A stretch of DNA of 64,000 nucleotides from the NCBI RefSeq assembly GCF_000203815.1, contig NW_004457715.1, positions 186,001 through 250,000 on the forward strand. Direction: 5' to 3'. Below the pieces are notes generated by a model. The model saw nothing but the letters and a program-made list of their open reading frames with translations. It was not told where the DNA came from and did no database searches. The DNA is from Cavenderia fasciculata (Eukaryota > Evosea > Eumycetozoa > Acytosteliales > Cavenderiaceae). Positions 1-9,934 of the stretch are shown here, piece by piece. The position numbers and the translations under genes are program-made. Positions within the stretch are counted from its first letter, which is position 1. Each line of letters begins with the position of its first letter.

Positions 1-159
1 ATGATCAAAGTCTTGATCATCGTCATCTCCATTACCACGATTATGGTTTCGAAGTTCACCTTTAATCTTGTAATTGATATATCTCGAGTAATGACCAATC
101 AACTTTATTAAATGTATATTACATAATACTGATTTAATAAGTGTTGTATTATCTATCAT
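1..159 (-). CDS. N-terminal part of an ankyrin-family-like protein, running off the left edge
   Basis: An open frame on the minus strand starts with ATG at 159 and is open to base 1 (53 codons), so the rest of the gene lies outside the window. It begins MIDNTTLIKSVLCNIHLIKL and continues with an Arg/Asn/Asp-rich stretch. The pattern of a short hydrophobic N-terminus with a 'T-L-hydrophobic-S-V-L-x-N-x-x-L' motif is how many dictyostelid ankyrin-repeat proteins begin. That assignment is an inference from the first 30 residues; no repeat is visible yet. The start is chosen because the frame upstream soon meets stops in TATC repeats. Confidence 0.5.
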   Translation of the reverse strand, partial: MIDNTTLIKSVLCNIHLIKLIGHYSRYINYKIKGELRNHNRGNGDDDDQDFDH

Positions 160-375
160 ATTATCTATCTCTCTCTATCTATCTATGTGTATCTCTCTAA
201 ATAATTATTACTATTACATTCTTCAATAAACATGGTTTGAAGAGTTTTTTTAGAGTTCTTTCAAACAAAATGGAATGAAAGGAGAAACTAATGCTTGACC
301 TTTAATTTTCGAAAAAAAAGAATTATTTATTAATTTGTCAAGCAAGAATGAATGAATGAATGTTCAATGTTGTAA

Positions 376-489
376 TTATGAGTTGTTTGGTCGAGGATAA
401 TGTTTTTTCAATAGTTCTTGGTTCCTCTTTTCGATCCTTTCAGCCCTTTCTTTGTCAACGTATTCTGGAAACCAACATCCTGTCTTCCA
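376..489 (-). other. Possible terminal coding exon of a small unknown gene
   Basis: On the minus strand an open stretch of about 37 codons ends at TAA 376-378. It reads W-K-T-G-C-W-F-P-E-Y followed by a charged helix-like stretch (KERAERIEKRNQELLKK) and looks more protein-like than random A/T-rich sequence. A stop lies just upstream, so an upstream exon would be needed. A T-rich stretch ending in CAG lies to its right, but joining there does not keep this frame open. No family recognised. The remainder of 160-638 holds TATC-type simple repeats and nothing else I can support. Confidence 0.2.
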
Positions 490-638
490 TTTTTATTTAT
501 TTGTTTGAAAGTACCTGAAAGAAAGAAAAGAACGAAGTCAAACCATGGTTGACCATTCTTAAATAATGTGTGTTTCTATTCCCATTTATTTTCTCAACAA
601 TTTTTAAAAATTAATTACAAAGATGGGATTTGATTTAT

Positions 639-2609
639 TTATTCATCTTCGAGAATGGTTCTGCTGATGGTAGGAGGATCAACAGAATTGAATAATACTT
701 TCCAATTCAAGTATAGTGGTTTCTGTTGTTTAGGTAATCGAATGAATCCACCGTGTAATGATACCTTGTCAACAATTAAAACGTCAAAGTAGTCATTGTC
801 AACCGAGTTTTCAAATCTACGAATATAACAGTGAATAATTGGATGCCAGATTGCATCGATCGAAAATTCATCTGCATTGGTTTGATAGATGATTTGGTCG
901 AATCTAAAATGACTATTCACTCCAACTACTGATGGCATTCTCAAATGGATTGATTTGACTGTTTCAGGAACCAATAATATCTGACCACCAATATTACTGA
1001 AACGATTGACATTACTTTCATGAAGATGAAGAGAGTCAATATGAAAAATGTGTTGAGAGTCTGATTTACATGAAAATGAGATCGACTTTGCAAACGGTGG
1101 TATTTGGATTGAAGTGGCAAAGGTTGAACTACTCTGGAGTGTTTGGATGGTTGGTGGAAAGACAACTAATTCAGTGGTCGTAGTAGATGCCCATATGAGA
1201 TGTTTGACAGAGTGTGGAATACACTCTTGTGTATTGGTACCACGATAATTGAATAATGAGAGAGTATGTACGCTCTCTGGAATCGACCCAACCATTAAAT
1301 TGTGATCAGTATCAGTTCCCCAGAACCCAAGTTCAACCGATTGAATGGACGGTGTACAAGGAGCGAGTAACCCAATTGGTATGGGACTGGTCACACGAAT
1401 TAATTTAAGTTGTGTGAGTGTTGTTGGAAGTTGGTCTGATGAATCCTTGATATTGTCCCAATGTGTAGAGAGGTATCTGAGACCTTGAGGAATGAACGTT
1501 GATAATGAAGGGATCGGTAAAATAGTGTGTAGACCGAGATGTGTAAGGGTCGATGGGAGACGAACTGTATTTCCAATCTTAATGTTTTTTGGAAATGACT
1601 GTGGTGCTGACAACTCGAGTGTTGTCAAGTCGGTGTTTAGTGACAGATCCAATGGACCGTGACTGGCTTGTGTACAGACTGACAACTTTAAATTGACCAA
1701 ACTACGAGGAAACACCATTCCAGGTACCAAAGCAGTAAGAGTAATCTCTAGTGACGTAAGTGTACTTGGCAAGAAACCTCTTGGAATGACTGCAACAGCG
1801 TCATTGATAATAGTCAAACTTGTGAGATGGGATGGCCAATTATAGGTCAATGGATCCATCGCCATATTATGTCTAGCGTTACTAATGGTGATTGATCGAA
1901 CAGACTCTGGAACTACACCTTCTGCCAACCCTATTGGAGGAGCGACCAAACACAACTCGACCAATGATTCTGGCAACACTCCCTTTCCAATAACACCACT
2001 TTTTCCTTTAAACTCTAGTCTCTCTAGACATATAGGTAACCTATACCCTCCTTCCACAGTTAGAGCATTATTTGTTCCATTTATAGCCAACCATTTAACA
2101 GTATCTGGTAACCCATTTACAAGTAATGGTGGTTCCACTATAGTTGGGTTTGGGTCAATTTGTATCAATGCCTTTGTTATAACCTTCTCCTCGTGGCCAT
2201 CTAATCCAAAGGTTGCAGGATAATTATAGCATTGATTGTTACCTTTAACAATTTGATGAGAGAATGTATTGTGAAAGATATCGGCAAATGATTGTAGATA
2301 CAATGATTTGGATACTTTTAGAGTACGATATTGAATGTTTTCGCTACTTGATATTTGGTTCTCTTGTTGATAGACCAATTCTATACCTTTGAATCCAAAG
2401 TTATTGTTGTAATGTCTTTTAAAGTTATAAAAGAATTGTTTGCATGTCAACAATAGACATATCAAATCAGTATCATTACTAATCTCTTGAACAATCAAAT
2501 AAATGATTCTATTTGGTAAATAGTCTCCACCAAATATAAAATAACATTTATCATCATTATTATTATTATTTGTTGTAGTTATTGTTTCTTCTTTTATCTC
2601 CTTATTCAT
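639..2609 (-). CDS. F-box-like / FNIP-type leucine-rich repeat protein
   Basis: Uninterrupted 656-codon frame. After an Asn-rich start, residues about 28-65 (LPNRIIYLIVQEI...LLTCKQFFYNF) resemble a short F-box-like helix region. The remainder is a long series of degenerate leucine-rich repeats of the type LP-x-S/T-L-x-x-L-x-L (LPSTLTSLEI, LPTTLTQLKLI, IPESVHTLSL), as in the FNIP/LRR proteins expanded in dictyostelids. Members of this family with an intact F-box are expected to be substrate adaptors of SCF ubiquitin ligases; that role is inferred. It is single-exon and diverges from the RING-finger locus at 3066 across about 450 bp. Its own substrates cannot be told from the sequence. Confidence 0.75.
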   Translation of the reverse strand: MNKEIKEETITTTNNNNNDDKCYFIFGGDYLPNRIIYLIVQEISNDTDLICLLLTCKQFFYNFKRHYNNNFGFKGIELVYQQENQISSSENIQYRTLKVSKSLYLQSFADIFHNTFSHQIVKGNNQCYNYPATFGLDGHEEKVITKALIQIDPNPTIVEPPLLVNGLPDTVKWLAINGTNNALTVEGGYRLPICLERLEFKGKSGVIGKGVLPESLVELCLVAPPIGLAEGVVPESVRSITISNARHNMAMDPLTYNWPSHLTSLTIINDAVAVIPRGFLPSTLTSLEITLTALVPGMVFPRSLVNLKLSVCTQASHGPLDLSLNTDLTTLELSAPQSFPKNIKIGNTVRLPSTLTHLGLHTILPIPSLSTFIPQGLRYLSTHWDNIKDSSDQLPTTLTQLKLIRVTSPIPIGLLAPCTPSIQSVELGFWGTDTDHNLMVGSIPESVHTLSLFNYRGTNTQECIPHSVKHLIWASTTTTELVVFPPTIQTLQSSSTFATSIQIPPFAKSISFSCKSDSQHIFHIDSLHLHESNVNRFSNIGGQILLVPETVKSIHLRMPSVVGVNSHFRFDQIIYQTNADEFSIDAIWHPIIHCYIRRFENSVDNDYFDVLIVDKVSLHGGFIRLPKQQKPLYLNWKVLFNSVDPPTISRTILEDE

Positions 2610-3065
2610 TCTCTTTTAATTATACATAATATGTGTATATATATAAATATATGTTGATGATCAAAAGACACTAATAATAATCTTTCATGTCAATCACATG
2701 ATGATGTTTGTTCTTGATTGTTTCTTAAAAATATATATGTATTATGATAGTTGTAATTTCATTTGATTGATGATATGATAATGATAGATATAAAGTAAAT
2801 ATATATATATATATCTATAGATGCTCAATAAAGTATATCATAATACCATAGTAGCTACCTAAATCTAAGTTCTACGAAATACTCGACCCCAACGATAAAT
2901 TTAAATTGGCAAAAAAATAAAATTAATTCAAGTTGTGGGGGTGTTAATGCATCATTACCTTTTTTGTGTGTACAGAACTAAAAGTTTAAAAGTTTATTAT
3001 TATTATTATTTTTTTTTTGTATTATATATAAACTATACAGTTACAACTAATAGTAGTAGTAAACA
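2610..3065. promoter_or_regulatory. Intergenic region between divergent genes
   Basis: 456 bp shared upstream region of the F-box/LRR gene (minus) and the RING locus (plus). Very A/T-rich, with TA repeats around 2800-2815 and a T-run at about 3008-3018 close to the plus-strand start, a usual feature of dictyostelid promoters. No specific operator recognised. Confidence 0.4.
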
Positions 3066-4034
3066 ATGACGAATAAGAATAAGAAGAAGAAGAAAGAAGA
3101 TACAACGAGTACTACGACAACGACGAGCACAACGAGCACGAGTACTACAACGACTAAAACAAACAAAAATTATAATCCAAGTAAATCGGTTTCACCATCA
3201 TCATCTCCTTCACTTTCATCTTCTGTTGCTGCTGCTACTAGTAATAATAAGAATAATAATAACAGTAATAAGACCGTTACAAAAAGTAAAGATTCAAATT
3301 CAAATTTAAATCAATCAAAAAAGAAAGATAAAGACAAAGATATTAGTAGAAGCAGTAGCACGACTACTACGAGCAGCAATGGTGGGTCAATAGGGAAAAC
3401 AGAAAATCCCAAGAATACAGGTGACAACACATCTAACCAAACTAGTAATATATCGGGTGGTGTGCACGTGACAAAATCAAAAGCGAAAAAACAAGTGGAT
3501 GATGATCAAGATGAAACATCGACTACTTCGACCACCTCTACCACTTTACCGCCACCCCGACAAGACAAGAAAAAGAAGAAAAAAGGAGATGATCCTAAAA
3601 AGGATGCTCCACACGGATCCACCAACAACAAACCTGGAAACAACAAACAAACAAATAATCTAAACAACAATGGGACAAATAGAATTCCCAAGCTTAAAAA
3701 CAAGGCCAATCATCCTATAGATGGGGATGATAATGATCAAGATAATAGTGATCAAGAGGAAGAAGAAGATCAAGAAATTCTTACTAGTAAGAAGAAAAAT
3801 AAGAATAATAATAATAAGGATTCTTCTTTACAAACATCAACCACCTCTACCACTTCTACAACCATTTCTAAATCCAACAAAACAAATAATAATAATAACA
3901 ATAACTCCAAATCTAATAATAACAATAATAATAATAACAATAATAATAAGAATTATAGTGTAAAAAAATCAATATCACATCAAAATCAACAAAAGAAAAA
4001 GAAGAGGAGAAGGAAAAAGAAAAAGAAATGGTAA
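3066..4034 (+). CDS. Low-complexity Lys/Thr/Asn-rich ORF, probably the 5' part of the RING-finger gene
   Basis: 322-codon frame made almost wholly of low-complexity sequence: Thr/Ser runs, Asn runs and Lys-rich blocks, ending in a strongly basic tail (KKKKRRRKKKKKW). No folded domain seen. Its stop overlaps the start of the following RING ORF by 7 bases, an arrangement that dictyostelid genes do not normally use. The next frame is already open from 3959, so the two frames overlap for about 75 bases of A-rich sequence. The simplest reading is one gene of roughly 840 residues broken by a one-base length change in an A-run (true mutation or sequence error). An unrecognised tiny intron is less likely. 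Two separate genes cannot be excluded. Confidence 0.5.
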   Translation: MTNKNKKKKKEDTTSTTTTTSTTSTSTTTTKTNKNYNPSKSVSPSSSPSLSSSVAAATSNNKNNNNSNKTVTKSKDSNSNLNQSKKKDKDKDISRSSSTTTTSSNGGSIGKTENPKNTGDNTSNQTSNISGGVHVTKSKAKKQVDDDQDETSTTSTTSTTLPPPRQDKKKKKKGDDPKKDAPHGSTNNKPGNNKQTNNLNNNGTNRIPKLKNKANHPIDGDDNDQDNSDQEEEEDQEILTSKKKNKNNNNKDSSLQTSTTSTTSTTISKSNKTNNNNNNNSKSNNNNNNNNNNNKNYSVKKSISHQNQQKKKKRRRKKKKKW

Positions 4035-5602
4035 AAAAGAAATCAACTACAACAACCAAATCAAATAATAATAAGAATACCAAAAATAATAAGGATCAAC
4101 AACCACCACCAACACCACCACCACCAGTTGAACAAAAAGAATGTATTATATGTGTTGATGTAGTAACTGATGAATCAACTATAGATGGATGTAGTCATAC
4201 ATTTTGTTTTGAATGTATCCTGGAATGGAGTAAACAAGTGAATCGGTGTCCGTTGTGCAAGGAGAAATTCAATCTGGTCAAGAAAAAGGTTGCCACTAGG
4301 GGATCGCGTAGTATGGCCAAGGTCAAGGACAAGGAACAACGTGCTGAATACTCTGAAGCGGAACTGCGGGCATTGCTTGGAGACGATTATGATTCTGACG
4401 ATTCAGATGACTCAGATTATGACCCAGAAGATGATGACTATGACTATGACGATGACTTTGTCGTCGATGATGATGATAGTGACGATGAACGAGTCGCTAC
4501 CCGTAACAACAACAATAATAATAATAATAATGACCCCAACTTTACCAACACTGGATTGGAAACTTATATACAAAGACTGTTCCCATCAACAGGTACCACT
4601 CGTTTGACGGTTACTATCAACCCAGTTGCCGAGTATGTCCGTAACCTACTTCCACACTCGCTTCGATTCCTTTCTAATAATAGTGTGCTCGTCAATACTC
4701 TTCAACGTCAAAGTGCCAATCAGACAAACACCAACATTCTTGCTAGACGTCAGTACCGTACCACACTCAATAATCGTGGTCGTCCAGTTGTCCATTTAGA
4801 TGAAGATACCATTGATGTAGATGAAGAAGATGAAGAGGAAGAAGAAGACAGCCATGATATTGTTGATTTGGATGACCTTGAAAGTATGTCTGAAAGTGAA
4901 ATGGAAAGAGAAGAAGAAAACGATGGTTACAATGAAATGTGGGAGGAAGCTGAAGAGGATTCTGCCGATGAAGATGATCTTGAAGGTCATCTCAATAGAG
5001 AAGACTGTGAAGGATGTGGAGAATGTGACAATTGTTTGGAAGGAATTGATTTGACCAGTGATGGTGAAAGACATGCCGACTCTGACAATGACGTTGGATA
5101 TTATACCACTACAACCACTTCAACAGCTTCTCAATCACTCTCTTCATCTCCTTCATTATCATCGTCTGGTATCGATGTTGATGATTCAGATTCCGATGTA
5201 CAAATAATTAAAAAGAAAACAAATAGACGTAGACAAATCATTGATGATGATGAAGAAGAAGAAGAAGAAGTTGTACCACAAACAAAGAAAATGCCAACCA
5301 TCATCGATGAAGATATTATCTTTTGTGATGAAGAAGAAAAAGAACAAGAAGAGGAAGAGGAAGAAGAAGAGATTATCGTTAAAAAGAAACAACAACCCAA
5401 ACGTAAATCAATGGTCGATGATAGTTTTGATATCACTACCGAAGATGAAAGTATTGATCTCGACAATGAAGAATCAGATCAAGAAGAGGAAGAGGAAATC
5501 ATCCATAAAAAGAAAAAAATTAGTAGTAAAGAACAACAACAAAAAGAATTGAAAAAAAAAAGTAATTGTATCAACTCCAACAAAGAAGAAATCAAAATCT
5601 AA
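4028..5602 (+). CDS. RING-finger (C3HC4) protein with long acidic tail, putative E3 ubiquitin ligase
   Basis: 524 codons. A C3HC4 RING finger lies near the start: C39, C42, C55, H57, C60, C63, C74 and C77 in the pattern CIIC...CSHTFCFEC...CPLC. The RING sequence, with an EWS after the third Cys pair, recalls PHRF1/Topors-like RINGs, which bind E2 enzymes. After it come strongly acidic Asp/Glu stretches, Asn runs, a central region (LFPSTGTTRLTVTINPVAEYV), a CxxCxxCxxC cluster (EDCEGCGECDNC) and alternating Glu and Lys blocks. Ligase activity and a nuclear role are inferred from the RING and from the basic/acidic composition. The ATG at 4028 may not be the true start, because the frame is open upstream to 3959 and the preceding ORF overlaps it. 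Confidence 0.75.
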   Translation: MVKKKSTTTTKSNNNKNTKNNKDQQPPPTPPPPVEQKECIICVDVVTDESTIDGCSHTFCFECILEWSKQVNRCPLCKEKFNLVKKKVATRGSRSMAKVKDKEQRAEYSEAELRALLGDDYDSDDSDDSDYDPEDDDYDYDDDFVVDDDDSDDERVATRNNNNNNNNNDPNFTNTGLETYIQRLFPSTGTTRLTVTINPVAEYVRNLLPHSLRFLSNNSVLVNTLQRQSANQTNTNILARRQYRTTLNNRGRPVVHLDEDTIDVDEEDEEEEEDSHDIVDLDDLESMSESEMEREEENDGYNEMWEEAEEDSADEDDLEGHLNREDCEGCGECDNCLEGIDLTSDGERHADSDNDVGYYTTTTTSTASQSLSSSPSLSSSGIDVDDSDSDVQIIKKKTNRRRQIIDDDEEEEEEVVPQTKKMPTIIDEDIIFCDEEEKEQEEEEEEEEIIVKKKQQPKRKSMVDDSFDITTEDESIDLDNEESDQEEEEEIIHKKKKISSKEQQQKELKKKSNCINSNKEEIKI

Positions 5603-6008
5603 ATAATTAATAATAATAATAATAATAATAACTCTCAAGTAATAGCAACAAACAAATAATAATAATAATTATTTGGTAACTTCACATCATTAGCGGCAAC
5701 AACAATAAACAAAAAAGTCTTAATCATAATTGATTAATTTTAAATCAAATAAACCAGCGATCGACCCATCTCGATAAAGAGACACGTACATTGTATGAGT
5801 ATAAAGATATTGGAAGAATAGAATGTGACCTAAGTTGTCTCCGATTGCGAAGTGTTGTTGACTACAAAACGAAGTGTTTTTTTTTTTAATTAAATTAAAT
5901 TCAATTTCATTGACGTCTCACTCACATTAGATTTGTTTCATGTTCAATAATCATTCATTCATTCACCATCAACAAAAACAACAGCAACAGTAATAATAAT
6001 AATTAATC
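5603..6008. promoter_or_regulatory. Intergenic region upstream of the methyltransferase gene
   Basis: 406 bp. It starts with the A/T-rich 3' end of the RING gene (ATAATAATA and AATAAACA sequences) and ends with the promoter side of the next gene, including a T-run at about 5878-5888. No ORF or RNA gene seen. Confidence 0.3.
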
Positions 6009-6911
6009 ATGTCAACAGTACAACAACAATTAAAATTAGAGCAAACAGCACAAGGATGGGATCGATCAGCTGAAGGCTACTTGGCGTTTATGGAAAAGAC
6101 TGGGTTTACAAGATTGTATGCTCAAGACATATTGGATGAAACATTACCTGTCTCTTCTCAAAACAACACACCTAAAGATGTAAAGATACTTGATATCGCT
6201 GCTGGTACTGGTGCAATGTCAATCATTGCTGCTCAACGTGTAAAAGCACTTGGTGTTGGTGGTAGTGTATTGGCAACCGACTTTTCACCATTAATGGTTG
6301 AATGTATTGAAAAGGAAATCAAGTCACACAACCTAGACAATATTAAAGCACAAGTGATGGATGGTCAAAACCTGACACTTGCTGACTCTTCCATTGACTT
6401 TGCCTATATCATATTTGGTATCATGTTTTTCCCAGATCAACAACGTGGACTCTCTGAATTACTACGTGTTCTCAAACCTGGTGGTGTCACTGGTATAGCC
6501 ACTTGGTCACCTAAAAATCCAATGGCCGAATGGGTCATTAATACATTAAAGAAATTAGTTCCTCAACCAACCACTCCAACACCAGCCACTCCTACTACTC
6601 CTCCAACCCCAACTGGAATCACACTATCACTATCGGATCCAGTGTCAATCGAGACAGTTCTAAAATCATCAGGGTTTGTAGACATCAAAGTAGAAGGAAA
6701 AGAACATTGTTTTGAAAGTACAGTCGATATGTATGTCGATTGTAACTTGGACAACCCAGTTCTAGTTGGCATTAAAAACTCTTTGCCACAAGACAAACAA
6801 CCTCTTTTTGCCGATACGTTGAGACAAGTAGCCAAGGAACTTCATCCAAATGGTATCATTAAAATTAATTCACTTGCCTATCTTACAACTGCAAGAAAAC
6901 CACAATTATAA
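6009..6911 (+). CDS. Class I SAM-dependent methyltransferase
   Basis: 300 residues in one exon. Motif I of the Rossmann methyltransferase fold is clear at residues 61-70 (LDIAAGTGAM, the glycine-rich SAM loop). It is followed by an acidic position after strand 2 (ATDFSPLMVE, D91), motif II-like ADSSIDFAYIIFGIMFF (about 125-141) and LRVLKPGG (about 152-159), a hallmark of the UbiE/Methyltransf_11 group. A Pro/Thr-rich linker at about residues 180-200 separates the catalytic core from a C-terminal substrate-side part. The substrate is unknown; fungal and bacterial relatives act on small molecules or quinones. AATAAA lies about 10 bp after the stop. The start is the only reasonable ATG, following a long A/T leader. 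Confidence 0.85.
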   Translation: MSTVQQQLKLEQTAQGWDRSAEGYLAFMEKTGFTRLYAQDILDETLPVSSQNNTPKDVKILDIAAGTGAMSIIAAQRVKALGVGGSVLATDFSPLMVECIEKEIKSHNLDNIKAQVMDGQNLTLADSSIDFAYIIFGIMFFPDQQRGLSELLRVLKPGGVTGIATWSPKNPMAEWVINTLKKLVPQPTTPTPATPTTPPTPTGITLSLSDPVSIETVLKSSGFVDIKVEGKEHCFESTVDMYVDCNLDNPVLVGIKNSLPQDKQPLFADTLRQVAKELHPNGIIKINSLAYLTTARKPQL

Positions 6912-7031
6912 ACTCAAATCAAATAAATAATTAATTAGAAAATAACATTTATTTATTTATTTATTTATTTGTATTATTATTCTTTTTACTCTTTTATTTT
7001 CTTATTTTTACAATCATCTATAATAAACTGT

Positions 7032-8965
7032 TTATTTATAATAATTTTTAGTTTCTTCATTTAGGAAATTGTTCCATAGAAAATGAGCAAAGGATAGATG
7101 ACCATTTTGCAAACCTATCTCAAATGAAGTTTTTAGTGTATCTTGATCAGATTGAGGATCTTTACTGTGGATGAGAAGGTATTGCACAACTTGAATGTGT
7201 CCTTTTATAGCAACTTTGTTAATTGTAGCGTCTAACAATTTAAGAGTTGTATTTTCGTAGAGATAACATAATAGTTGAATGTTTCCAATTCGTGCAGAGT
7301 CATCCATGGCTCGCAATGGAAATGATTTTTCTACATTTTGGTAGAGGTATTTAACCATTTCAACGCTACTTGTCTGACAAGCCATACGTACCCCAAAGGG
7401 AGTGTGTCCGTACCCTCGATGTTGTAGAAATTTAACCACATGTAAATGATCATTTCTTGCTGCGCCGTCGAACGGTGACGGAAATTCATTGACAGATTCT
7501 TTGTTGTAAGAAGGAAGGTTGTGAAAATACTCTACTAGATGTAGATGACCATTCAAGGCAGAATTATAAATGGCATCTCTAATTGCTGCTTGGGACATGG
7601 GTTCTCCCATGTTTGCAAGTTTAATCATTTCAAGATTCCCATGTTTCAATGCAATTGGGAATACACCAGTTGTTGAAAATGATATTTTCTTTTCTTTTAA
7701 ATAATCAATAATATGCCAATGTTGATTTGAAACTATATCTTTAATTTCTAAACCTAAATAAATAAATAGATAAAAAACAAATAATAAATAAATAAATATG
7801 ATTATAAAATAGGAATAAGAAGAATACATACAAAGATCAATAAAATGATCTTTTTGTTGATTATATTAATAATCTAGGATTTCTAATTGACCATTAATAG
7901 CTGCACATTCAAGTGTTGTGTCATCATATGGTTCTTTTTTGTTTTCATTTAAAATCTATATATAGTAAATTAAATAATTAATTATTTTATATTCTCTCTG
8001 ATTTCATAAATGATGATTTAATTTAATTAATTACTTTAACAATATTAAAATAACCTCCAGCAGCAGCAACATTGAAAGATTCAATTTGAAATTGACTTGT
8101 AGTTGGAGAGGATAATGACCATTCAATAATATTTAAATGACCATTGATCAATGGTTGGTTTGCTGCGGGATGGATAGTATTCAATTGATAGGGGGTAGGA
8201 GATTGACCATCATAAACATTATCTCTATCAGTTTTTAAAATAAACATGATTATTTCCAAATTGCCAATACCGCAACTGCAATTTCAATGGCATCTATAGC
8301 AAATGGTATTGATCTATAATAATGTAGAAACTTGACGATATCTAAATCTCCACAATTGCCTTGTTCATTGCAGAGTTTGGGCATTTGATATTTGGCCTAT
8401 TGTTGTGTAACCACTTTACCAATTCAACTCGACCCGTGTCAATAGACTGGTCTAGTGTTGGTTCATCCCATTCTCTATTGGGACAACGTACATGTAACCA
8501 ACATGCTATTTCAAATATCACAGCAGTCACAAGTGAACTTGATGGAAATAGTCCATCACCTGACAATGATGAAGAGTATCTTTCAAATAGATACACCATA
8601 ATATCATAGTTGTTGTGAGAAATGATATTAGACATTGATTTAATATCAAAGATAAAGTCAGGTGACCAATGCAAGAGATGTACAAGTGTTTGAAGAGTAG
8701 CATTTTTGTGACACAAGTACATATTTATCAACAATGATCTTGCTGCACGATCAATGTGACCCAATGTTTGTTTGGTATACAGTGTTTGATAAAATCTCAT
8801 GGCATTGCATAACAGTTAAAACGTATGGTGTCATCTAACTTGAGTAGATCACTTCCTTTGATAAAAGGTGGTCTTGCTATCAATGGTCGAGCAAATCTTA
8901 ATCCATCTACAAGTAAATGTTTTTGTTGTTGTTGTTGTTGTGGTGGTAATTGACTAATTAATATA
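7032..8965 (-). pseudogene. Decayed ankyrin-repeat protein gene
   Basis: Reading from about 8965 down to 7032, successive pieces in different frames all encode one dictyostelid ankyrin protein: a Gln-rich start, GLRFARPLIARPPFIKGSDLL, then MRFYQTLYTKQTLGHIDRAA, VELVKWLHNN, DLDIVKFLHYY, GNLEIIMFIL, GHLNIIEWSL, GHLHLVEYF, DHLHVVKFLQHRGYGHTPFG and GHIQVVQYLL. Two introns keep good splice signals (donors at 8033 and 7831; acceptors before 7955 and 7753), so this is not a retrocopy. The frame changes near 8800, near 8345 and near 8255, and an in-frame stop lies near 7877. The N-terminal exon is missing or unrecognisable. The much longer genes nearby are intact, so sequencing error is an unlikely cause for all of these. 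Ankyrin proteins of this type are numerous and of unknown function. Confidence 0.7.
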
Positions 8966-9414
8966 AATATATTATATCTATATATTTGTTTCTAAATACA
9001 TCTATAAATGTAATTGTAAGCATATTTGAACAACAAAAATGTTATTTAATGTTGTTTTCTTTTTTTACTCTTTTAACTTTCTTGAGAAGATGCGTGCGAG
9101 AACTTATAAAGTATCATTCCTTTCCAATGTATTCTGAATTATAGTAGTATGTATACACCAGCAGGTTTCAGCTCTTGCAAGAGCACACTTATTATCATGC
9201 ATCAATATTTATTTAAACGACATTATTACTTTACTAGTATTGTACTAGGTACCACAACAAATTCATCATCATGTATGTTAATGCTAGCAGTTAAAGCACG
9301 AACGTTAAAAGTATCAGACTTGCCACGTTCATTGAAGGGTTTCTTGTCACCATGACTACGGTTGTTACCATATGACCTTGGTTAGCGGAGGAGCAGGACT
9401 GGCGGCGGGTTGTT

Positions 9415-9624
9415 TGGCAGTGTCTGGTTGGCAGTGGCTGGCAGCGTCTGGTTGGCAGTGGTTGGCAGTGGTTGGCAGTGTCTGGTTGGCAGTGGTTGGC
9501 AGTGGTTGGCAATGACAGTGGCTGGTTGGCAATGACAGTGGCTGGTTGGCAATGGCAGTGGTTGGCAATGACAGTGGTTGGCGATGACAGTGGTTGGCAA
9601 TGACAGAGTGGCAGTGACTGGCAG
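9415..9624. repeat. Minisatellite built on TTGGCAGTGG / TTGGCAATGACAGTGGC
   Basis: About 210 bp of imperfect tandem units. The left part uses 10-12 bp units (TTGGCAGTGG with TGTC or CGTC variants). The right part uses longer units of about 18-20 bp that add AATGACAGTGG. It is strikingly G/C-rich and strand-asymmetric (G and T on the plus strand) in an A/T-rich genome. The apparent ORFs across it (His/Cys/Gln/Pro repeats) are by-products of the repeat. Confidence 0.85.
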
Positions 9625-9723
9625 ATGCAACAATTAATTATTATTGGTTCGTATATATTCTATTTTATATAATGAGGATGTACATTACATTTATTACAAA
9701 AAAAACTTCATTTTATTCTCTTT

Positions 9724-9831
9724 CTCTCATTCTCTATATGCACTGCTTTAATTATCTATAGTATACCTAAATAATAATGCTATCATTCTTTATCGTATAC
9801 TCTCATTCTCTATATGCACTGCTATAATTAT
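9724..9831. repeat. Direct repeat pair, 32 bp
   Basis: 9724-9755 and 9800-9831 match at 31 of 32 positions (core CTCATTCTCTATATGCACTG), starting 76 bp apart. They lie between the minisatellite and the hairpin. Possibly a duplicated piece of an old insertion; no open frame between them. Confidence 0.7.
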
Positions 9832-9934
9832 GGAAGCCGGGGGCCATTAACCTCTTGTTACAACAATAGATATCGCTACCATCAATACCTAGCAACAACA
9901 GCTACACTGTACCTCAAGCACGAATGGACAGTTT

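Noticed and set aside
5131-5466. Minus-strand Ser-rich and Phe-rich ORFs opposite the RING gene
   Set aside because: They are antisense shadows of the GAA/GAT repeats coding for the acidic tail.
9291-9633. Three overlapping minus-strand ORFs rich in His, Cys, Gln and Pro
   Set aside because: They are translations of the minisatellite in all three frames; no start context and no independent coding signal.
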